Assembly: GCF_900547735.1 (NCBI RefSeq)
Contig: NZ_URHZ01000009.1
Span: forward strand, 1 to 64,000
Reading direction: 5' to 3'
DNA from: an uncultured Clostridium sp.
Lineage (GTDB): Bacteria; Bacillota; Clostridia; Lachnospirales; Lachnospiraceae
DNA length: 64,000 nucleotides
In this document: positions 25,161 to 34,213 of the stretch, one piece after another
Numbering within the stretch: the stretch's first letter is position 1
How the letters are laid out: the number at the start of each line of letters is the position of its first letter
Position numbers and translations under genes: made by a program
Notes under the pieces: model-generated
What the model was told of the DNA's origin: nothing
What the model saw: the letters and a program-made list of their open reading frames with translations, nothing else
The model's database searches: none

Positions 25161-25778
25161 TCACTCCTCACCGCGCTCGATAACGCCGTAAAGCAGGATT
25201 GACAGCGCACGGCTGCAGCTCTTTTCACGCTCCGTAACATCGATTCCGGAGGCTCCCGCCATCTGGTACTTCGCATTGACAAAATCCTGGTACTGGCTGA
25301 ATGTGTCTATCACTTCCTGCCTCGTCACGTCTTTTCTAAGCCTCACCTGCGACAAAATCTCATTCAGGACTTCCATATTAAACCCGTCGAACCCTGCCTT
25401 GATTTCACGGATTGCCCCTTCTAAATGGGAGGGAGGCATAATCACTGCGTCGCAGAAGATACGCTGGCAGTCCGGATTCCCGGCGAAAAAGGCAAACCGC
25501 TCCTCAAAATACCGGTTCAGCCTCTCCTGCATCCCATCCGAACCGCCCTGCATATGTTCCTTCATATGCCGGGTGAGTCCGTCAAAACATTCCTTCACGC
25601 ACATCAGGTAGATTTCATCCTTGTCCTTAAAATAGTGGTAAAGGATTCCTTTCGAAATATCCCCGTCACTGCAGATGGTATTGACCGAACTTAAGCCGTA
25701 ACCCTTATCGGCAAATTCTTTCATTGCACTGTCCATGATTTTCCGGCGTGTCATTAAATTTTTTTCTTCCCGTTTCAT
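25161..25778 (-). CDS. TetR/AcrR-family repressor of the MATE B unit
   Basis: This 205-residue protein has an N-terminal TetR helix-turn-helix (TRRKIMDSAMKEFADKGYG ... ISKGILYHYFKDKDEIY) and a variable ligand-binding C-terminal domain. ATG 25778 has GGAGG five bases upstream; a longer frame to 25826 would run through the operator region and is rejected. Two GACCA-NN-TGGTC boxes flank its promoter, showing autoregulation and control of the MATE gene that follows. Confidence 0.9.
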   Translation of the reverse strand: MKREEKNLMTRRKIMDSAMKEFADKGYGLSSVNTICSDGDISKGILYHYFKDKDEIYLMCVKECFDGLTRHMKEHMQGGSDGMQERLNRYFEERFAFFAGNPDCQRIFCDAVIMPPSHLEGAIREIKAGFDGFNMEVLNEILSQVRLRKDVTRQEVIDTFSQYQDFVNAKYQMAGASGIDVTEREKSCSRALSILLYGVIERGEE

Positions 25779-25795
25779 ATCTGCCTCCAAACATT

Positions 25796-25845
25796 GACCA
25801 CTTGGTCTATTTTTATAGAATACCACAAATAGACCAGGTGGTCAA
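25796..25845 (-). promoter_or_regulatory. TetR promoter with two operator boxes
   Basis: TTGACC and TATTCT are 17 bp apart on the minus strand. Palindrome GACCAGGTGGTC (25832-25843) overlaps the -35 and GACCACTTGGTC (25796-25807) lies just past the start site. The whole region 25795-25845 is itself a larger inverted repeat (TTGACCAC...GTGGTCAA). The two boxes are 36 bp apart centre to centre. Confidence 0.8.
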
Positions 25846-26037
25846 TATTTATCAGAAACATTCTCCTGCGATATTCTGCCGTTCATTTTCCTTTGCAGAT
25901 TGCAATATACGGCCGGCCGATTCTGTGATAAGATGTCACTATACAAAAGGCGCCTCTGTTAAAGGCGCTGATCAGAAAAATAGAAATACAGAGTACACAT
26001 CGGCCAAATCGCCTTATGGTATGAAAGGAGACACTTT

Positions 26038-26619
26038 ATGTGCGAAAAAATAAGATGTTCCTGGGCAGGCAGCACTCCCATCTATATTGACTATCACGAC
26101 AATGAATGGGGGCGTCCCGAACATGACGACAGGAAGCTGTTTGAAATGCTGACCCTGGAATCCATGCAGGCAGGTCTTTCATGGATTACGGTTCTGAATA
26201 AAAGAGAGGCATTCCGGGCGGCTTTTGACGGATTTGACCCTGAAAAAATCATTCATTACGGCGAAGATAAAATCCAGGAACTGATGGAAAACAAGGGGAT
26301 CATCAGGAACCGCCTGAAAATCAATGCCGCCGTAAACAACGCCGGGGCCTTTTTGGAAACCGTCCAAAAATACGGAAGTTTTGATCAGTTTATCTGGGCC
26401 TATGTGGATCACAAGCCCATTACCAACCACTGGAAAACCATGGAGGAGATGCCTGCCAACACTCCGCTCTCCGACAAAATCAGCAAAGACTTGAAAAAGA
26501 TGGGATTTAAGTTCGTGGGTTCCACCACAATTTATTCATTCATACAGGCCATAGGGATGGTCAATGACCATATAACGGATTGTTTCGTTTATGAAGAGCT
26601 TTTGAAAACACAGCGCTGA
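26038..26619 (+). CDS. tag: DNA-3-methyladenine glycosylase I
   Basis: This 193-residue base-excision repair enzyme removes 3-methyladenine from alkylated DNA. It has the family start RCSWAG...PIYIDYHDNEWG and HDDRKLFEMLTLESMQAGLSW, and C-terminal zinc ligands in MVNDHITDC. Length is normal. ATG 26038 follows AAAGGAG by nine bases. It is a single gene ending at a strong hairpin terminator. Confidence 0.95.
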   Translation: MCEKIRCSWAGSTPIYIDYHDNEWGRPEHDDRKLFEMLTLESMQAGLSWITVLNKREAFRAAFDGFDPEKIIHYGEDKIQELMENKGIIRNRLKINAAVNNAGAFLETVQKYGSFDQFIWAYVDHKPITNHWKTMEEMPANTPLSDKISKDLKKMGFKFVGSTTIYSFIQAIGMVNDHITDCFVYEELLKTQR

Positions 26620-26680
26620 AACAGCAGCGCGAAAATAGGATAAATCCCCTCTCCGGGAGGAAAACTGCATCAGACACAGG

Positions 26681-26708
26681 AAGGAGTCCGGCAAGACGGA
26701 CTCCTTTT
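26681..26708. terminator. terminator between tag and the anti-sigma gene
   Basis: A perfect 10-bp stem, AAGGAGTCCG / CGGACTCCTT, with a 6-nt loop is followed by TTAAAG on the plus strand. On the minus strand it ends in CCTTCC. It most likely serves tag. Confidence 0.7.
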
Positions 26709-26752
26709 AAAGTGTTGGCAAAGCCTACATTCCGTACAACTCATGGCATACC

Positions 26753-27661
26753 TCACTGCCCGAATCTGCTTTCTCCCTTCGGCACCTTAGACGCCAGTAT
26801 CTCGTCTCCCGTCATCCCGCAGGGCTGCTCCTCATTCAGGGTGGAAAAAATAATTTCTATCAGGTACTCCTCATCCACAATGTATCCCAGGGAATAATCC
26901 AGAGAACCGCCTTCGTAGCAGGCGGCCGTTGTCCCCAACAGTTCCTGTATTTCCCCGGCCGTCATCCCGGGCTTTATTTTTCTCACTTCTTCCGAGGTCA
27001 CATGTACTTCTCCTTCCAGATATTCCTGTTTGTCCGTTTCTGGCAAATCCTCAAAACGGAAACTGTCCCAAACGGTAATTCTCTGATAGCTGGGTCCGAC
27101 CAAATCCACCCTCCAGTTATTACCGTCATCCGGGATTTTCACCGTGCCGGTAAACTCCGTCCGATACTTTTTATCGTAAGAGAAGCGATCTGCGCCGCGT
27201 ACTTCCAGGTTCATTACCCCCGCATAGGCGGGATCTTCTTTCACGGTCAGGCCGCTGAACTCCGTCATATGAAGGTTGATAACTCCATGGACGGTCAGTT
27301 CTCCTTTCTCCTCATCATAGCTGCATTCATAAGTAATGGATTCGGGGCTTACCGGCATTCCCACCACGAATATTCTCACTGCGGCGGCTAGAACTGCCGC
27401 CAGTATAACGCCAAGAAGAATTGCCGCCGCCCGGATTATCCGTTTATTCTTCTTACGGAGTGTCTTTAAAAAGTCCAGCTCCTTAACCTCCGCTCCGTCC
27501 GGTTCCCCGATTGGCGTCTCCAGTTTTTCCAGAATGCTCCGGCACTCCCGGCATTCTTCCAGATGTTCCTTAACAGCCTGGTTACTGGAATCGGAGGTGA
27601 GCCCGTCAACGTAAAGTGGGAGCAGATCCTGTATAATTTTACAATCGATTTCGCGCTTCAT
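26753..27661 (-). CDS. anti-sigma factor with zinc-finger and one membrane segment
   Basis: This 302-residue protein has a zf-HC2-type domain (HLEECRECRSIL, His33, Cys37, Cys40), a linker, one membrane segment (about 75-97) and a large extracytoplasmic domain. Its start overlaps the ECF sigma gene by 4 bases, the standard sigma/anti-sigma arrangement. The cytoplasmic zinc finger would hold the sigma factor until an envelope signal acts on the outer domain. A VRKIKPGM...ELLGT segment near 235 resembles small lipoprotein-type repeats. Confidence 0.85.
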   Translation of the reverse strand: MKREIDCKIIQDLLPLYVDGLTSDSSNQAVKEHLEECRECRSILEKLETPIGEPDGAEVKELDFLKTLRKKNKRIIRAAAILLGVILAAVLAAAVRIFVVGMPVSPESITYECSYDEEKGELTVHGVINLHMTEFSGLTVKEDPAYAGVMNLEVRGADRFSYDKKYRTEFTGTVKIPDDGNNWRVDLVGPSYQRITVWDSFRFEDLPETDKQEYLEGEVHVTSEEVRKIKPGMTAGEIQELLGTTAACYEGGSLDYSLGYIVDEEYLIEIIFSTLNEEQPCGMTGDEILASKVPKGESRFGQ

Positions 27662-28140
27662 GTCTTCTCTCCTTTCAGCAATTCCTTCTTCCCCCTGTAA
27701 AACGTAACCCTGGCCCAGGTCTCACTCTGCCCCAGTATCTCGCCTATTTCCCTGAAACTCAGCTCACCGAAGATCCGGAGGTACATCACCTCTCTTGCCG
27801 GTTCTTTCACCTGATGGAGTTTTTTCATTAAGGATAACTTCTGCTCCGCCATCAGCACCGTTTCCTCAGCCCCGGCGCCATCAAAGATAAGGTCGTCCGG
27901 CAGTTCGTCCGTCTGGTGTTTTTTCCGTTTTTCCAGTTCCTGCATCCAGACATGTTTTGCAATCTGGCACAGCCAGGTGGAAACCCTGCAAGTGCCGTCA
28001 TAGGTTTTCAGGGAATAAACTGCGCGGTAAAATGTTTCCTGTGTCAATTCTTCCGCCAAATCCCGGTTTCCCGTCCTGGCAAGCAGAAACTTATAGACCA
28101 TTCCGGCATATTTATGATAAATCTCATCCATGTCATGCAC
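27658..28140 (-). CDS. ECF RNA polymerase sigma factor
   Basis: This sigma-70-type factor of about 160 residues keeps only regions 2 and 4. Region 2 is YHKYAGMVYKFLLARTGNRDLAEELTQETF in part; region 4 contains ELSFREIGEILGQSETWARV. GTG 28140 has GGGGGAG at a good distance. GTG 28158 and ATG 28131 are alternatives. It is translationally coupled to the anti-sigma gene. Confidence 0.9.
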   Translation of the reverse strand: MHDMDEIYHKYAGMVYKFLLARTGNRDLAEELTQETFYRAVYSLKTYDGTCRVSTWLCQIAKHVWMQELEKRKKHQTDELPDDLIFDGAGAEETVLMAEQKLSLMKKLHQVKEPAREVMYLRIFGELSFREIGEILGQSETWARVTFYRGKKELLKGEKT

Positions 28141-28202
28141 GGCAGCTCCCCCTTTCACCTTATTTATCCGGATTTTCCCCGTTTCGTTACAAATTATTTA
28201 AA

Positions 28203-29021
28203 TTAATTTTCCGTCAAAATTTCAATCTGCGTCACATATTCATCAATCGAATTAATCACAAGCTCATTAATTCCCGTCTCATAGGCATAGCCGCATAATT
28301 TAAGTCCCTTTTCCTCCGCATATGCCAGCAGCTCTTTATATTTCCCGGCCAGTCCGTCCCAGTTTCCCCTGTAATATGCCGTTAAATACCTGCCCGCCGG
28401 CTGTATCCGGAGTCCTTTCCGTTCCAGCGGGCTGGGGATCCTCATAAACATCCCGGAATACTCGTCTGTCTTACCGCCGTACAGATTTTCCACGGAAATC
28501 ATGGAGCCGTATTCCGCGTCATGCAGCCTCGACAACTGATATTTTCCCGCCTCCTCGATGACCATCTCAATTTCTGTTTCAAAAGACATTCCCTGCGGGG
28601 TATCCACAACTGCTATATAACGCTTTTCTTTTTCCACAACGGTGATATCCGAAAGATCCAGGGACAGCAGAAAACTCATCTCCTCTTTTCGGGCCGTCAG
28701 CGTCTTTCGAAGCTGTTTTAAATGATTGACCGTTTTGTCCACCTCTTTGATCTTTTCTTCCAGAAGCTCTTTTAGCCGGGATGGCGAACGCAGTTCCATG
28801 AATTCGCGTATCTCCCCGATGGAAACGTTCAGCTCCCTCAGCATCAGGATTGTCTCCAGCACGGAACTCTGGTAATACGTATAGTACCGGTATCCGTTTT
28901 TCTTAATTGCGGCAGGTTTAAACAGTCCAATTTCATCGTACCACATGAGTGTCTTCTTATTGATTCCATGCAGGGCCGCAAACTGACCGATTGTGAACTG
29001 CGTATTCTGATTTTTAGACAT
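28203..29021 (-). CDS. MerR-family regulator of the divergent MATE gene
   Basis: This 272-residue protein has a MerR helix-turn-helix (FTIGQFAALHGINKKTLMWYDEIGLF in part), YRYYTYYQ, a coiled coil (about 75-120) and a GyrI-like effector domain (from about 130). ATG 29021 has AAAGGAGAGG upstream; longer frames would run through its own operator region. It is divergent from a MATE gene whose promoter has the MerR hallmark spacing, so it very likely activates that gene when a drug-like ligand is bound. Confidence 0.9.
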   Translation of the reverse strand: MSKNQNTQFTIGQFAALHGINKKTLMWYDEIGLFKPAAIKKNGYRYYTYYQSSVLETILMLRELNVSIGEIREFMELRSPSRLKELLEEKIKEVDKTVNHLKQLRKTLTARKEEMSFLLSLDLSDITVVEKEKRYIAVVDTPQGMSFETEIEMVIEEAGKYQLSRLHDAEYGSMISVENLYGGKTDEYSGMFMRIPSPLERKGLRIQPAGRYLTAYYRGNWDGLAGKYKELLAYAEEKGLKLCGYAYETGINELVINSIDEYVTQIEILTEN

Positions 29022-29101
29022 TTTCCCTCTCCTTTTATCCTTGGGCTGTGACATCAAACGTCGGCCCGTTCCATCATTTTTCCGGAAATTCAATTTTCCT
29101 C

Positions 29102-29132
29102 TTGACCGTACAGTAACTGTACGGTCTATTAT
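29102..29132 (+). promoter_or_regulatory. MerR-type promoter of the MATE gene (19-bp spacer)
   Basis: TTGACC and TATTAT are 19 bp apart, and the spacer together with its flanks forms a perfect palindrome GACCGTACAGT-A-ACTGTACGGTC (29104-29126). This is the standard architecture for MerR activation. Confidence 0.85.
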
Positions 29133-29177
29133 ACTATATGTGCCAACCGGCAACAATCAAATACGGAGGAAATAATC

Positions 29178-30524
29178 GTGAATAACAAGAACTTACCGGC
29201 TGAGAACGTCTACCAGAAACCTGTGACGCTTAAGAATATTATGAAATTCGCCGTTCCGACCATTGTCATGACGGTATTTATGTCATTTTACACCATGGTG
29301 GACGGCCTGTTTGTCTCAAACCTCATCGGGACGGGAGCCCTGTCCGCCATCAACCTGACTGCGCCCGCCATCACTCTGGTGACTGCCGTCTCCACGATGC
29401 TGGCAACCGGCGGGAGCGCCGTTATTATGAAAAAAATGGGAGCCGGGCTGCAGGAAGAATCCAGGCAGGACTTTACATTTTTAATCCTGGTCAATGTGGC
29501 TGTCGGCCTGATCATGTACCTCGCGGGCCGCGCTGTGATGCAGCCCATCTTCGGCAGTATGTCGCTGTCTCCAGAGGTTTCCGGTTACTGCTCCGAATAT
29601 CTGGGGCAATATCTTTTATTTACGGTGCCGATCCTTCTGATGAATAACTTTACGCTCTACATGATCGCCATCGGGAAATCCCAGGTTTCCCTGGTCTGTA
29701 CCGCGGCGGGCGGTATCCTGAATATTGTGCTGGATTACGTATTTATAGCCATATTTGATATGGGGATCAGCGGGGCGGCAATCGCAACGGGCCTGGGCTA
29801 TTCGGTGACGGCCGTTGCCGGACTGTTTATCTTTTCGGATAAAAAGAACATGTTGTACTTTAAAAAACCGGTTGTCCGGCCCGAAGTTCTCCTACATGCG
29901 GCGTCCAACGGTTCCTCCGAAATGGCTACCTCCCTTGTCACGGGAATCGTGACCCTGATGTTTAACTGGATCATGTTGAAATATGCCGGCGAGGACGGCG
30001 TTGCCGCGATTACAATTATCATGTACGTGCTGATGTTCGCCGGTTCCATTTATACGGGCTACGCCTATGGGGTTGCCCCGATGATCAGCTTTTATTACGG
30101 TGAAAAAAATCAACTGAAACTCAAGTCCCTGATCACGACGAGTTTAAAGATTATCGGCGCTGTCTCGGTCTTAGCCATGGTGCTGTCAATCGCGGCCACA
30201 AGACCCCTGGTATCTGTTTTTGTCCGGCCGGATAACCCCGTCTTCGGACTCGCCGTCACAGGCAATCGGATCTGTTCCCTGGCGCTGCTGTTTATCGGCT
30301 TCAATATCTTTGCCAGCAGCATGTTTACCGCGCTGTCGAACGGTTTTATCTCCGCCCTCCTGGCGTTCACCCGCTCCTTTGTCTTCATGGTGGCCGCCAT
30401 GCTCATCTTACCGGCCGTACTGGGAATCAACGGCGCCTGGCTGGCAAACCCGGCCGCGGAGCTGATGGCGCTGTTCCTGTCCGCATTTATGTTTTTCCGG
30501 TACAAAAAACGGTACCGGTATTGA
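29178..30524 (+). CDS. MATE family exporter (MepA-like), MerR-controlled
   Basis: This 448-residue 12-segment exporter has the MepA-like opening FAVPTIVMTVFMSFYTMVDGLFVS and the matching second half near 240. The start is GTG 29178 after GGAGG. It is a single gene behind a MerR-type promoter, ends at a strong hairpin, and is probably induced by its own substrate through the divergent MerR protein. Confidence 0.93.
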   Translation: MNNKNLPAENVYQKPVTLKNIMKFAVPTIVMTVFMSFYTMVDGLFVSNLIGTGALSAINLTAPAITLVTAVSTMLATGGSAVIMKKMGAGLQEESRQDFTFLILVNVAVGLIMYLAGRAVMQPIFGSMSLSPEVSGYCSEYLGQYLLFTVPILLMNNFTLYMIAIGKSQVSLVCTAAGGILNIVLDYVFIAIFDMGISGAAIATGLGYSVTAVAGLFIFSDKKNMLYFKKPVVRPEVLLHAASNGSSEMATSLVTGIVTLMFNWIMLKYAGEDGVAAITIIMYVLMFAGSIYTGYAYGVAPMISFYYGEKNQLKLKSLITTSLKIIGAVSVLAMVLSIAATRPLVSVFVRPDNPVFGLAVTGNRICSLALLFIGFNIFASSMFTALSNGFISALLAFTRSFVFMVAAMLILPAVLGINGAWLANPAAELMALFLSAFMFFRYKKRYRY

Positions 30525-30582
30525 GCTTCTGCTGCCGCGGGATAACCGGAGTAACTGCATTATCTCCGGGAATACGGCAAAA

Positions 30583-30620
30583 AACGGCAGGCATGTCCGT
30601 CATCCGGTATGCCTGCCGTT
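30583..30620. terminator. bidirectional terminator
   Basis: A perfect 12-bp stem, AACGGCAGGCAT / ATGCCTGCCGTT, is followed by CTTTACTGCTTTG on the plus strand and by TTTTTGCCG on the minus strand. It serves the MATE gene and the convergent DUF4180 gene. Confidence 0.75.
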
Positions 30621-30634
30621 CTTTACTGCTTTGT

Positions 30635-30997
30635 TTATTTTTTCAGTTTTTCGATCGCCTCTTCTTTTGTCGCCGTGAAGAAGATATCTTTGCCACAATT
30701 GCTTTCGTATATAAAATCCTTCAGCGGCTTACTCGTATATTGGGAATAATCGCCGTAAACTGCAGCTTTCACATGGTAGTTGATAAATTTCTGAAGAATC
30801 TCACCTGCTATTCCCGTGCTGAGAATAAAAAAATCTTCTGCAAGTGCCTCTTTATTTATCACGATTCGTTCCGCATCTGTCTCATACCTTACGCTCATGA
30901 TAAAATCGAGCGCTGTCTGCGTGTCTGTGATTATTTTCTCATTGCTGGAAACAACTGCAATGTTTGTTCCGTTTGCTTTTATAGTTTCGACGTTCAT
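30635..30997 (-). CDS. DUF4180-like small protein
   Basis: This 120-residue soluble protein resembles the DUF4180 family (alpha/beta; conserved late FFTATKEEAIEKLKK). No catalytic motif is obvious and the function is not known. ATG 30997 follows AGGAGGAA. It is a single gene. Confidence 0.75.
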   Translation of the reverse strand: MNVETIKANGTNIAVVSSNEKIITDTQTALDFIMSVRYETDAERIVINKEALAEDFFILSTGIAGEILQKFINYHVKAAVYGDYSQYTSKPLKDFIYESNCGKDIFFTATKEEAIEKLKK

Positions 30998-31122
30998 TAG
31001 TTCCTCCTCATATTAGATTTGCAGTACAAATTTCTGTTAGTTTAAGACGATATCATAGTTAACGGGTTTTGTCAAATTTGAACATCCGCCGAAATCATCT
31101 CCCTATCTTCCAAAGAACGTTC

Positions 31123-31151
31123 TTGCAGTGCCTCCTTCCCGGCTTTATAAT
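31123..31151 (+). promoter_or_regulatory. promoter of the phzF-like gene
   Basis: TTGCAG and a perfect TATAAT are 17 bp apart, about 55 bases upstream of the start codon. Confidence 0.65.
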
Positions 31152-31213
31152 AGCAGTAATGAATAATCACCATCTCACTGCCGAACCGCAGACCATATCA
31201 GGAGGACGCCTAC

Positions 31214-32119
31214 ATGGGAAAAATCTACCGTTTATATCAAATTGATTCTTTTACAACAAAACGATTCACCGGAAATCCGGCGGGAGTCATCACGAATGCC
31301 GACGGGCTTACCCCTTCGGAAATGCAGCAGATCGCCCGGGAACTGAACAATTCGGAAACCGCATTCATTTTCACGGAAAACTGTGAAGACTGTGACATGC
31401 ATGTCCGCTTTTTCACGCCGACAAGGGAGGTGCCGATCTGCGGCCACGCTACCATTGCGGCACATTATGCCAATGCGCTGGAAAAGAACATGCAGGGCCA
31501 TAACCGGGTATTCCAGAAAACGGGAGCCGGAACGCTTCCCGTCGATATTTACCGTGAGAATGACGATTACCGGATTGCCATGACCCAGGGAGAAATTAAG
31601 ATAGAAGAACCGCTGTCCGCCGAGTATCAGGAACAGATTATGGCGGCGCTGGGGCTTACTATGGATCAGCTTACCGAAGATGTCCCCATGGCAGTGGCAT
31701 CAACCGGACATTCGAAATTGATGATACGGATCCGTGATCTGGAACGTCTCCACGGTTTGCAGCCGGATTTACCCGCGCTGGCACGTTTAAGCAGTGCAGT
31801 CGGATGTAACGGGTATTACGTTTTTACGCTCACCCCCAATGAAGATCCGATGGTGCACGGCCGAATGTTCTCCCCGGCAGGCGGCATCCCGGAAGATCCG
31901 GTAACCGGCAATGCCAATGGACCGCTCGGGGCCTATCTGGTGCATCTCGGGTTTGCCGATGCGGCAAAAGACGAGTTTTCCTTTCACATTGTGCAGGGTG
32001 AGGCAATCGGAAGAACCGGAGGCATGGAAGTCAAGGTTTCCATATCGGACGGAAAACCGGTTCAGGTTCAGATCTTTGGACGCGCGGTTGTGGCGTTTTC
32101 AACGGAAGTGGAGATTTGA
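31214..32119 (+). CDS. PhzF family isomerase
   Basis: This 301-residue protein has the two-lobed PhzF / diaminopimelate-epimerase fold: N-terminal YQIDSFTTKRFTGNPAGV, NNSETAFI carrying the catalytic-Glu position, VPICGHATIAAHY near 75, and a C-terminal DPVTGNANGPLG. Members are cofactor-free isomerases. The substrate here is unknown; a role in phenazine synthesis is not implied because no phz genes are present. It overlaps the acetyltransferase gene by 4 bases. Confidence 0.9.
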   Translation: MGKIYRLYQIDSFTTKRFTGNPAGVITNADGLTPSEMQQIARELNNSETAFIFTENCEDCDMHVRFFTPTREVPICGHATIAAHYANALEKNMQGHNRVFQKTGAGTLPVDIYRENDDYRIAMTQGEIKIEEPLSAEYQEQIMAALGLTMDQLTEDVPMAVASTGHSKLMIRIRDLERLHGLQPDLPALARLSSAVGCNGYYVFTLTPNEDPMVHGRMFSPAGGIPEDPVTGNANGPLGAYLVHLGFADAAKDEFSFHIVQGEAIGRTGGMEVKVSISDGKPVQVQIFGRAVVAFSTEVEI

Positions 32120-32607
32120 TGACAGACTATACGATACGCAGGATGGAAGAAAATGAATATCCGCTGTTGAATGATTTTTTATACGAAGCCATCTTCGTCC
32201 CCGACGGTGCAAAACCGCCGCCAAAGTCGGTAACCGCCTGTCCCGAATTGAAACTGTATGTTGAGCACTTTGGTGACTATGAAGACGACCTGGGATTCGT
32301 CGCAGAGATATCGGGAAAATCGGCTGGCTGCGTCTGGGTACGCATTATGGACGATTACGGCCACCTTGACGGCCGAGCCCCCTCTCTTGCCATCTCCCTG
32401 TACAGAGAATACCGGGGACTGGGAATCGGAACCGCCCTGATGAAAAGCATGCTTGGCTGCTTAAAGGAACACGGATATGAGCGAGTCTCACTGTCCGTAC
32501 AAAAAGCAAATTATGCGGTAAAGATGTATCGGAACCTCGGGTTTGAAGCTGTAAGAGAAAATGATGAAGAGTACATTATGGTACATAATTTGTCCGGCCT
32601 TTCATAA
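32116..32607 (+). CDS. GNAT family N-acetyltransferase
   Basis: This 163-residue protein has the acetyl-CoA binding motif A region YREYRGLGIGTALMKSML near 95 and motif B NYAVKMYRNLGFEAV near 134. It would acetylate an amine of unknown identity. It is coupled to the PhzF-like gene by an ATGA overlap. Confidence 0.88.
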   Translation: MMTDYTIRRMEENEYPLLNDFLYEAIFVPDGAKPPPKSVTACPELKLYVEHFGDYEDDLGFVAEISGKSAGCVWVRIMDDYGHLDGRAPSLAISLYREYRGLGIGTALMKSMLGCLKEHGYERVSLSVQKANYAVKMYRNLGFEAVRENDEEYIMVHNLSGLS

Positions 32608-32630
32608 GTGCAGGATCGAAAGGGGGTTAT

Positions 32631-32843
32631 ATGAGTAAATATAATTCTTTATGGGAATATGTGAAAAAGACGGGAAACGAATCGTTTAAGTTAACCTTTG
32701 ATGAGATTGAAAAGATTGCAGGCTTGCCGATAGACCATTCTTTTTTGAATTCCAAAAAGGAGTTAACCGGATACGGGTATGAAGTCGGCAAGATATCGAT
32801 GAAGGAGCGGACGGTTGTTTTTAACAAATTGTTAAAAGAATAA
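32631..32843 (+). CDS. small conserved protein
   Basis: This 70-residue soluble protein starts with YNSLWEYVKKTG and contains SFKLTFDEIEKIAGLPIDHSF (in part) and GYGYEVGKISMKERTV. I have the impression of a widespread small family that also occurs as a domain beside other proteins, but no function is known to me. ATG 32631 follows AAAGGGGG. It precedes a strong hairpin terminator. Confidence 0.65.
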   Translation: MSKYNSLWEYVKKTGNESFKLTFDEIEKIAGLPIDHSFLNSKKELTGYGYEVGKISMKERTVVFNKLLKE

Positions 32844-32873
32844 CGGCTCGTGACAGTTGCCATAAGATCAATT

Positions 32874-32915
32874 GAGAGCCGTGAAGGCTGCTGAACGAAC
32901 GGCTTCACGGCTCTC
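32874..32915. terminator. terminator
   Basis: A perfect 13-bp stem (GAGAGCCGTGAAG / CTTCACGGCTCTC) is followed by TGTTTCCTATTTTCC on the plus strand. It ends the PhzF-GNAT-small protein unit and faces the truncated ATPase gene. Confidence 0.7.
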
Positions 32916-32952
32916 TGTTTCCTATTTTCCTATTTTTATTTCAATTTTCCTT

Positions 32953-33549
32953 TTAGTATTCACCACTTAGTAGGAAATCAGCAACATGCATGGTTTTGAT
33001 TCCCTCATAATTGCCGCCTGCAAATACGTCTGTACGCAGTACATACTTAGGATAGTTATCCCGAATATCAAGTAGTCGGCCGTATTCGCGCTTTTCGGTT
33101 TCAAGGGAACCGATTTCCTGGGTCACTTGAATGTACAGCTTGTTTTCCTGCTTAACGGCAATGAAATCTATTTCGGCGCTATCCATTTTTCCAACATATA
33201 CTTCATATCCGCGGCGCAACAGTTCCAGATAAATAATATTTTCCAGCATGGCCGCTGCACTGTCCGCAGAATAGCCCAGTACGCTGTAACGCAGCGCGGG
33301 ATCAGCCAGATAGAATTTTTCCTGTGTTTTCAAAATTTCCTTGTCCTGTACATCGAAGCGGGAACAGCGGTGGAGGATATAGGCGTTTTCCAGCTTGTTT
33401 AGGTAGCTATAAACCGTTTCGTTATCAATAGCCCGATTTTCGCTTTTCAGATATTTAGAAATGGAAGCAGCGGAGAATGTCCGCCCAACATTGTCAAAAG
33501 CGAACTTCACAATACGCTCCAGCTGATCCACTTTCATTAAGTGCATCAA
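32953..33549 (-). pseudogene. 5'-truncated DUF4143-type ATPase gene
   Basis: The 198 residues match the C-terminal part of AAA_14/DUF4143 ATPases (winged-helix region VGRTFSAASISKYLKSENR, then LENIIYLELLRRGYEVYVGK and EIDFIAV). The N-terminal P-loop ATPase domain of about 200 residues is missing; the frame upstream of 33549 does not look like the family. The possible start (TTG 33549 or ATG 33546) has no clear ribosome site. It is probably a remnant next to a mobile toxin-antitoxin pair. Confidence 0.7.
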
Positions 33550-33613
33550 ATAAAAGTCTATCGTCCATCTTAATTTCCTAAAATTCTACTTTCTCAATCC
33601 TACAAATTCAAAT

Positions 33614-33916
33614 CTATCGAAACAATATGCTCGTTATATCCTGGTATCTATAAATCACACGATATAACTCTACATAGTCATTTTTGACAAGATAGAGGGT
33701 AATGTAGTTCCCATGAACCAGGTATTTATAATTTGTCTTGAAACTCACTCTCTTTGACAAATCTGCTCCTATTGCTGGAAACTGCTGTAAGTTTTCAAAA
33801 CTCTTATAAATTTCGTCTACCGTCTTTCTGGCTGCTTCTGCATTATCCTCTGCAATATAATCTTTAATTACCTTTAGATCAGTTACTACGAGAGGGTTAA
33901 TCCTTAACTTCATCAA
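33614..33916 (-). CDS. RelE/ParE-family toxin
   Basis: This 100-residue protein has the RelE/ParE fold: NPLVVTDLKVIKDYIAEDN, FPAIGADL, YKYLVHGNYITLYLV and a C-terminal YRVIYRYQDITSIL. RelE-type members cut mRNA in the ribosome and ParE-type members poison gyrase; this one cannot be placed by sequence alone. The gene follows the antitoxin gene with a 3-base gap. It starts at TTG 33916 or ATG 33913. Confidence 0.88.
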   Translation of the reverse strand: MMKLRINPLVVTDLKVIKDYIAEDNAEAARKTVDEIYKSFENLQQFPAIGADLSKRVSFKTNYKYLVHGNYITLYLVKNDYVELYRVIYRYQDITSILFR

Positions 33917-33919
33917 GTG

Positions 33920-34168
33920 TTATTCCTCCATAGCTGATTTCAATTCATCAAGGCTCAACCACCTTGTCCCATCTGCAACAGCCTCTTCCGCTTCCTGCAG
34001 CTTAGCCAACAATTTTTTCTCTGCTCTGTCCTTCTCGTAGTCCTCAATATCAAGCACTACAAATCTTCCTCTGCCATTCTTGGTTAAAAAAACCGGTTCT
34101 CCGACTTGGCAATTTTTGAGAACTTCATTATAATTTCTCAAATCAGATACTGGTAAAATACTAGACAT
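33920..34168 (-). CDS. Phd/YefM-family antitoxin
   Basis: This 82-residue protein has the Phd/YefM DNA-binding N terminus (LPVSDLRNYNEVL ... GEPVFLTKNGRGRFVVLDIEDYE) and an acidic C-terminal part that would wrap the toxin. ATG 34168 follows AAGGAG. The promoter contains a perfect 16-bp inverted repeat, the likely operator for autoregulation by the complex. Confidence 0.9.
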   Translation of the reverse strand: MSSILPVSDLRNYNEVLKNCQVGEPVFLTKNGRGRFVVLDIEDYEKDRAEKKLLAKLQEAEEAVADGTRWLSLDELKSAMEE

Positions 34169-34213
34169 ATAATCAACTCCTTCTCTGATAATAGTGTTTC
34201 TGTTTACATCTTT

